Both the position numbers and the translations under genes were made by a program. Below, one piece after another: positions 58,130 through 64,000 of a DNA stretch of 64,000 nucleotides. The notes beneath the pieces are model-generated. The model was given only the letters and a program-made list of their open reading frames with translations, did no database searches and had not been told where the DNA came from. The first letter of the stretch is position 1. Every line of letters begins with the position of its first letter. Source of the stretch: Hyalella azteca (Eukaryota; Arthropoda; Malacostraca; Amphipoda; Hyalellidae); assembly GCF_000764305.2 (NCBI RefSeq), contig NW_025932956.1, positions 86,615-150,614 on the forward strand. Reading direction: 5' to 3'.

Positions 58130-60200
58130 TTATAAGCAAAATAATATGCGTTTAAAAATTACTTTCTAAAAACAACACTTCTAAAGAATCCAGTGTTTCC
58201 AATGTTACACATGTACAATGAATTTATTATTTTATTTTTAAAATTAAAAAAAAGGCAATTTTTAAATTTTGCCTAAAATATAGCAAAATTTAAATTTTCA
58301 AAATTATAAATTCTGTCAAAGGATTCATGCATTGTCTCAGACTTTATGCAAGTGTTCAAAATTTTAAATGATTGGACAAGTACAGTGGCGGAAATGGCTA
58401 TACGACCACCCGGTTTTTCTGAATATTTTTTCTTGCACAAAAAATACTGGATTCCAATTGTACGTGGCTAAATTACGTTTAAAAACGGTTCCAACGATAT
58501 GCGAAAAAAATAATTTTTTCGAAATATATAACATGAAATGATGAAAATTAGAAAAACCTAGGTGGAAATGGTTATAAGACCAAGATAGGTTTTTCCTTTT
58601 TTTGGATCCGATACACTCGTTGTATTAGGTAATATCAATTCCTTTCGACGTAATTACCTCAATGCATCTTCTCCCCATGCGATGTATAAAATAATCCAGG
58701 ATTTTTTGAAAAATTTATCCCAGGAACGAAGAATAGCCGCGCTCAGGTTACTCACAGATAGAAACTGGCGCTCATTTTGGTAAACATCCCTCGCTATGAT
58801 GCTCCATAGGTTTTTATAGGGGTTGAGGTCTGAACTAAGCACTTGCCAAGGCAACAAGGTAATATTCTGCAGCTCTTGGAACCACTTGTTTGCTGACTTT
58901 GCATTGTGACTCGAAGCATTGTCTTGATGGAAAACATATGATCCCTCATGTTTCTCATCGGCAAAAGGGAGAAGATGGTAAAATAGCGTGTGCTTGCATG
59001 CCCCTGAATCTTGTCTCCCACGTAAAATAGCTGCATGGAGTTGATTTTTCCTTTGCTAAACGCCCCCCCAAACCATGACCGAACCAACACCAGATTATTG
59101 CTTGGAAAAGAATTAAAGCTCACGGTCCAGGCGGTGCCAATAGCATTGCCATCCATCTGGACCATCAAGACTGAACTGAAGATAATCCCTCACCATCATA
59201 ATTTTCATCACTGAAGATAATCCCTCACCGATAAACACATTATTTTCAGCGAGTTTTAGTAGGTTGATAATATGTTTTTTTTTTGAGCGTAGAGGCAGTT
59301 TTCCGCTTCATGTACTTGAATTTCTTAGAGTCATACAATATCTGACGGAAGCGTCGTGCAGTCACATCATCTCCAGTGGCCAATTTTATAGAAGTAGAGG
59401 TAGCTCCAGCTCTAGAAGCCTCTGAAAACACTCGCCTAAGATCCCTGTCGGTTAATTTTGGGGTTTGTCTAGGGTGCATTTTTGATTCGTAGCCGTCCGA
59501 ATTAGCAAAAAATGATTGTACAATGGTTTTTGAGCGTTTTATTTCCTTTGCAATGTCCGCATTTCGCAATTAGGCCAAAATATGCGGCTTCTCGGCCTTT
59601 GCGAGTCTTGTCTTCTTTGACATCAGTTTTACTTCGAAAAAATATAAAAGGGGACAATGAACTACACCAGAAGTACCCTAAATGACGAAAATCAGGATAT
59701 TTTTTATCTTGCTGTACTTTATAACGTCAGTATATTACAAAAAGATACTAAAATGAAGAAAATCCCATCATGGTCGTATAACCATTTCCACCTAGGTTTT
59801 TCTAATTTTCATCAGTTCTTGTTATATATTTTGAAAAAATATTTTTTTCGTATATCGTTTTAACCGTTTTTCAACGTAGTTTAGCCACGTATAATTGGAA
59901 TCCAGCATTTTTTGTGCAAGAAAAAATATTCAGAAAAAACCTGGTGGTAATATAGCCATTTCCGCCACTGTAGAAGCGTGTTGAATAGATATCGATTATA
60001 AGATTTGTATGAGACAACATTATTCTTCCAAAATTTTTTAATGTTAGACTTTTTTTATTATACATTCTGTCAATTGATTCAAGCATTGTCTCTAACTTCA
60101 CGTAAGTGTGCAAAATTTCAGATCAATTGGACAGGTAGAAGTGTGTTAAATATCGATTATAAGATTTGTAGCAGACAGACAAACAGACAGCAAGAAGTGA
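58130..60200. repeat. GAAATTTTGCACAC-family repeats around the Tc1-like element
   Basis: 58130-58220 is the reverse complement of 8300-8400 (GGATTCTTTAGAAG, TTAAAAAGTAATTTTTAA type words). 58300-58380 plus 59973-60005 form one repeat copy split by the Tc1-like insertion. 60058-60175 is an uninterrupted copy of the same sequence (TTGGACAGGTAGAAGTGTGT). It ends in CAGACAGACAAACAGACAG. Confidence 0.7.
58383..59970 (-). mobile_element. Tc1-like DNA transposon, inactive, 1588 bp
   Basis: Terminal inverted repeats of about 95 bases begin CAGTGGCGGAAATGGCTATA. TA is duplicated at 58381-58382 and 59971-59972. A second inner inverted pair (CTAGGTGGAAATGGTTATA near 58559 and its complement near 59790) gives an IR/DR layout. 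Minus-strand transposase remnants: N-terminal paired-like HTH (59569-59246: ADIAKEIKRSKTIVQSFFAN, KLTDRDLRRVFSEA), then the DDE domain (58654-59168) with VFHQDNASSHNA across a frameshift and SSDLNPYKNLWS. The latter corresponds to the family's DLNPIENLW, so the third catalytic acid (Glu of DD34E) is Lys. Frameshifts plus this change make it non-autonomous, though the ends look usable. Confidence 0.85.
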
Positions 60201-60371
60201 AGTTATAGAGAAGTGTTGTAAAAAAAAGAGTTTTATTCCATATTATCAAAGCAATGAATTAGTAATATCACATCAATACTCAATTAAAGTGGCGAATATT
60301 AGTATAGTAGAATAGTATAGTGGTGTCAGCGTTGATTAGTCCATTAGACGTAACACCGATTCTCAACATCC

Positions 60372-60575
60372 CAGAATATTCACAGCTTGTTGCAAATCTC
60401 AAACACGCAACTCACAGCTTCAATTTTGCGTCGCTTAACCGCCCGACCTCCTCGACGGTTTGACCAAAACTGCCACAGGAAACTTGGATTGAACTCATAA
60501 TTCAGTGTTCCAATCCTAGTACTCTGAACTGTTACCACTGGGCTGCCTTTTAATTAGTTCAGCTACCATTGCGCC
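60372..60575 (-). mobile_element. tRNA-related SINE (copy 2)
   Basis: Read on the minus strand: head GGCGCAATGGTAGCTGAACT, then A-box-like CAGCCCAGTGGTAAC, B-box-like GAGTTCAATCCA, then GAGGTCGGGCGGTTAAGC, GCAAAATTGAAGC, GTGAGTTG and GCAACAAGCTGTGAATATTC. These body blocks occur in the same order at 18221-18400. Confidence 0.65.
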
Positions 60576-62484
60576 ATACTAATTTAATAGGTATTGGCTT
60601 TGTTAACAAACTACCTTTAGGTGTTCATAATCATTTAATATCCCGCTTCGTCTTAAAGCATTTCTCAAATAGCCCGATTTGAACCCGCTTGTACTCCGCG
60701 CATACGGACTTATATGGTCGTGACGGAGGGACCAATCCTTCCTTAGGAGGTGATGCGACTGGTATCTTTGATACGTGAGTTTAGTTATTCATAAATATTA
60801 AAATCACCTAATCTATTGGTGCTATAGCAAAGATGGTGTAGGTTGACATAATTTAAATTTCGACTCAGTACTCATCTATATATGCTGTCTTAATAGCCTA
60901 GTTTGAATATCTTTGGATTGTATAAACTTTCGGAAATTTTTTACATTGATGATATTCGCATAACATCTCATTATCGGGATAATAAGTTTATTATTCTGGA
61001 ATGTTAGAAATTTCCACATTCCTTAGGTTCTTAGGTTTCTTTTTCTTCATACAGGGTGTTTCAGAATTAAGTAACCCTTTTAATTTGTTAATAAATAAAA
61101 AACTAAGAACGTTATGAAGTTGAAACTTGTTTTATTTAAAAGAAGAACATTTTTATGGTAATATTGTATCCTAGTTTTTAAATATAATATCTTTTAAATG
61201 CCCACATTGCTATTTATTATTTTGAGTGATCACTCTTTGTTTTTCGTTTTATTTATTTACGTTGATTATGCATGTTCGCGCTTTCTTTGATTAGGAAAGG
61301 GCGGACTCCAGTGCTAAATTTGGGCTTGGCCTTTTCTTGTGGCTCGACCACCTTAGCTTTGAGCTTCGACTTTCTACTCTGATAAGTATAATATTTGTTC
61401 CTAACTTATTGGGGAAGCTTGGTGCTTTCCTAAGCATAAATTACTTGTTTATTTTGGAGTCTGCCCTCTCTTTCTTCTACTTTCATTATTTCCCTTTACA
61501 TGGCCTCACAAGCCTTTAAAAGTTACAGCTTAACCGCTTGGTGGCTAAAGATTTTAAGGTGGGTCCGAGGCTGTTATAGTGACATATTGCGTCTTACATT
61601 TATGTTCATAGAACTTATGATTTAATTACCATCTATCTAACGGCTATTTATTCCTTCTATTCGATAGAATAACTGCATATCCGGTGAGAACCAACCTTCG
61701 ATCTTTTTTATAAGGACTTTCAGCGACACTGTTTGCGATAGAAAGAGCCTTCCGTTTATCACGGTGTGTAAACCGTGTAATGCTTTGCTTATATGAATGT
61801 ATTTGAAACTTGCGATATTGGAATAATACTACTGGAATGCAGAATTGTAAAATTTACGAGATATTTCTTGCTTCTACAGTTATGTTGGGCCGGGTTTATT
61901 CGTCGGCATAACGGCGATAAACTGTATTGGAACCGCTGCCAAGCGTCATTTTTCGTGACTTGGTTCAATCCTAGATTTTTGTGAATACGTCTGCTTTCTC
62001 AATATTTGGACCAGTCATCTCTGAAATAAAAGTTCCATTTTGTTTACTGTTTTTTGTATCAAGCCTAACAGGAAAGACCATCAAATTTAATAAAGAAATA
62101 AGAAAATCACGTGCACAAAAAAAATCACCAAAATCCCCCCAAAATCCCGGTAAAATCCCAAAAGAGGGCGAGTTTAGTCAGTCTTGTTCCGCGTCAGCAG
62201 GTTTTGCTCCATGAGTGAGCTGATTAGGGCACTGCATTACGGAGACACAACTGGAGCCGAAGAAACTGCCGAACAAAACATACGTCATAAGCTTTTAGAG
62301 TCGTGTATAGGTTATAAGCTGGCTATATTTCCGTGAATCAGTATCTATTACAGTGCTTAATTGAATTATCTTTTTTTTGTGGTAGAAAATTTATATATTT
62401 TTAACACAATGTGTAGCATTATGACAAAAAGAAACTGTTGCACGAGTTTGCTTAGAGAATAATCACACATTTTTCATGACTCAC
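60576..62484. other. Intergenic, no feature recognised
   Basis: ACAGGGTGTTTCAGAATTAA at 61052 looks like the end of a DNA element (CAGGGTGTT...), but no partner end was found. The open frames at 61337-62214 are low-complexity and show no recognisable domain. Confidence 0.35.
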
Positions 62485-62604
62485 GTTGAAACGTTGCATG
62501 GGGGAGCTCTTGCATTTCGGGTAAGCTTTTGCGAAGTTGCTGCATTTGCTCTGCAAGAAAATCTTCTGGAAGGCCACGTCGTCCAATGTGTTGTCAGGCT
62601 TCAG
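62485..62604 (-). CDS. Exon-like or gag-like 40-codon stretch
   Basis: Bounded by acceptor TTCCTCAACAG and donor AAC|gtgagt, phase 0-0, reading LKPDNTLDDVAFQKIFLQSK then CSNFAKAYPKCKSSPMQRFN. Part of it (FLQ..CSN) faintly resembles the FLQRMPSN segment of some arthropod Gypsy gags. The overlapping +1 frame is also open (HIGRRGLPEDFLAEQMQQLR...), so the coding frame is uncertain. No neighbours support either choice. Confidence 0.3.
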
Positions 62605-63055
62605 CTGTTGAGGAAAGGAGGCTTTGGAAATAACTAGTAGAATAAACAGAAAATGAGTAGCAGATATATAGATATTTTATTTTTTAAGGGGGAGAGAAGC
62701 GTATTGAGCTTGTTGTTAATAAAAAATACAATTGGGTGGCATTTTCAGAAAAAGAAAACAAAATGGAATAAATATTCCGGGGGATGAAATTTGAGAGATT
62801 TAGAATTACACACTCCCTGGATATGGAGAATTTGAAACATTGTTACTCACCGTGCAAACGAGAAAATTTGTACCTTCAAGAGTATTGTGCAACAAAATAA
62901 GTTGCATGTTCAATATCCCTTTTCAGTTCACTGACAATGCTTAAGAAACGCTACATCTTTCAATTCAGCGGTCAAAGCGGAATAAAACTCACAGCAGAAT
63001 GTATATTGGATCGCAGAGCGAGCGTATTAGCTAAATCGTTTCTGTCTGTGTAGAT
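62605..63055. other. Intergenic, no feature recognised
   Basis: AT-rich, no exon or repeat recognised before the minisatellites. Confidence 0.35.
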
Positions 63056-63171
63056 GCTTAAGTAGCTGCACTATGTACTGCACTCAGTGCTTAAGTAACT
63101 GCACTATGTACTGCACTCAGTGCTCAAGTAACTGCACTATGTACTGCACTCAGTGCTCAAGTAACTGCACT
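63056..63171. repeat. 33-bp minisatellite interrupted by assembly gap
   Basis: Units start at 63056, 63089, 63122 and 63155 (GCTTAAGTAACTGCACTATG...CAGT). The fourth is cut by an n at 63172, after which sequence is unrelated. The true copy number is therefore unknown. Confidence 0.9.
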
Positions 63172-63172
63172 N

Positions 63173-63610
63173 AACATGCGCATGTTGTAGGCAAAGCTGC
63201 GACACATGTCGTTAGTCATGGAAAATTATGTTTAACATTATCAACTTATTAACTAACATCAACTATTATACATTACAAGCACACCGTTAGCTAGACATGA
63301 CAATAAATATCTTCAGTTCAACGCTTGCATGGAAAGTTCAATATGAACATACTGAAGCTTTATCACGTAAAAACTAGACCAAATATCAACAGTGGACAAA
63401 ATTCAACCCAAAAGTTCCCAATTGCTTACACACATCTAGTATTATCTATTGTTACACACATTAGAGTTTTTCTAGGGCCTGCAACACCTAAAGCTTAAGT
63501 AGCCCCACACATATCGTGACATCTTCCAGCTCTACAAGCCTCACCACCACGAGGGCACGTGACAGTGCTTGTATAGGGATTATGTTGTTCTGAACGATGG
63601 TAGAGGAGTG
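63173..63610. other. Spacer between two minisatellites
   Basis: No gene or repeat recognised. Confidence 0.4.
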
Positions 63611-63613
63611 ATA

Positions 63614-64000
63614 AAGGGAGGTACTAAGGGGTGCACTGAAGAGAGGTACTAAGGGGTGCACTGAAGAGAGGCACTAAGGAGTGCACTGAAGAGAGGCACT
63701 AAGGGGTGCACTGAAGAGAGGTACTAAGGAGTGAACTAAAGAGAGGCACTAAGGGGTGCACTGAAGGGAGGCACTAAGAGGTGCACTGAAGGGAGGCACT
63801 AAGGGGTGAACTGAAGATAGGCACTAAGGGGTGCACTGAAGGGAGGTACTAAGGGGTGCACTGAAGAGAGGCACTAAGGGGTGCACTGAAGAGAGGCACT
63901 AAGGGGTGCACTGAAGAGAGGCACTAAGGGGTGCACTGAAGAGAGGCACTAAGGGGTGCACTGAAGGGAGGCACCAAGGGGTGCACTGAAGAGAGGCACC
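63614..64000. repeat. 25-bp minisatellite running off the right edge
   Basis: About 15 units of AGAGGCACTAAGGGGTGCACTGAAG with few variants (T/C in CACT/TACT, GAGAGG/GGGAGG, AGGAG/AGGGG). It continues past base 64000. There are no spacers between units, so it is not a CRISPR array. Confidence 0.95.

Noticed and set aside
63614..64000. CRISPR-like array
   Set aside because: Units abut directly with no unique spacers, and the genome is eukaryotic; it is a minisatellite.

Overview
The window reads as nuclear DNA of an arthropod, most likely an insect; I cannot name the species. It is AT-rich, has long introns and many transposable-element remnants, and its only well-supported gene family is the insect chemosensory gustatory receptor (Gr) family. 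Most genes here are multi-exon, so I built models by hand from splice signals, reading phase and comparison of the duplicated copies with each other. No expression or database evidence was available. Layout: all six Gr loci lie on the minus strand. (1) About 0.15-18.2 kb holds three copies of one Gr gene in tandem segmental duplicates. The copy at 151-2171 is a pseudogene that runs off the left edge. The copy at 7351-10834 is intact, with a four-exon, 381-residue model. The copy at 15110-18167 is a pseudogene with a broken first exon and three clean downstream exons. (2) 19.1-22.1 kb holds a divergent Gr with a 343-codon first exon and a final exon carrying TYVVIFMQF; a LINE fragment abuts or forms part of its penultimate exon. 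(3) 30.6-35.0 kb and 38.9-44.8 kb are another segmental duplicate pair. The first carries only the decayed 3' half of a Gr. The second carries the 3' half of a Gr that begins at 46363 and ends with the canonical TYLIILVQF exon at 40710-40844. That locus has two phase-compatible penultimate exons, an inserted Penelope-like element and an apparent loss of TM5-TM6 coding sequence. Between and around these are a DNA transposon family with TTAA flanks, a tRNA-related SINE seen twice, foldback/MITE elements, an LTR-retrotransposon 5' end (LTR, primer-binding region, gag remnant) split by a MITE, Penelope-like fragments with hammerhead-like motifs, and a Tc1-type element whose third catalytic residue is lost. 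Non-Gr coding traces are isolated exons: a core-1 galactosyltransferase-like exon (25.8 kb), a RING-finger exon with TGA at a zinc-ligand codon (49.3 kb), and several weaker exon candidates between 35 and 62.6 kb. The right end is minisatellite (33-bp and 25-bp units). Functionally the window is one minus-strand Gr array undergoing birth-and-death turnover: tandem and segmental duplication makes copies, and point mutations, splice-site loss and transposon insertions break most of them. Only the 7.4-10.8 kb gene looks fully intact.
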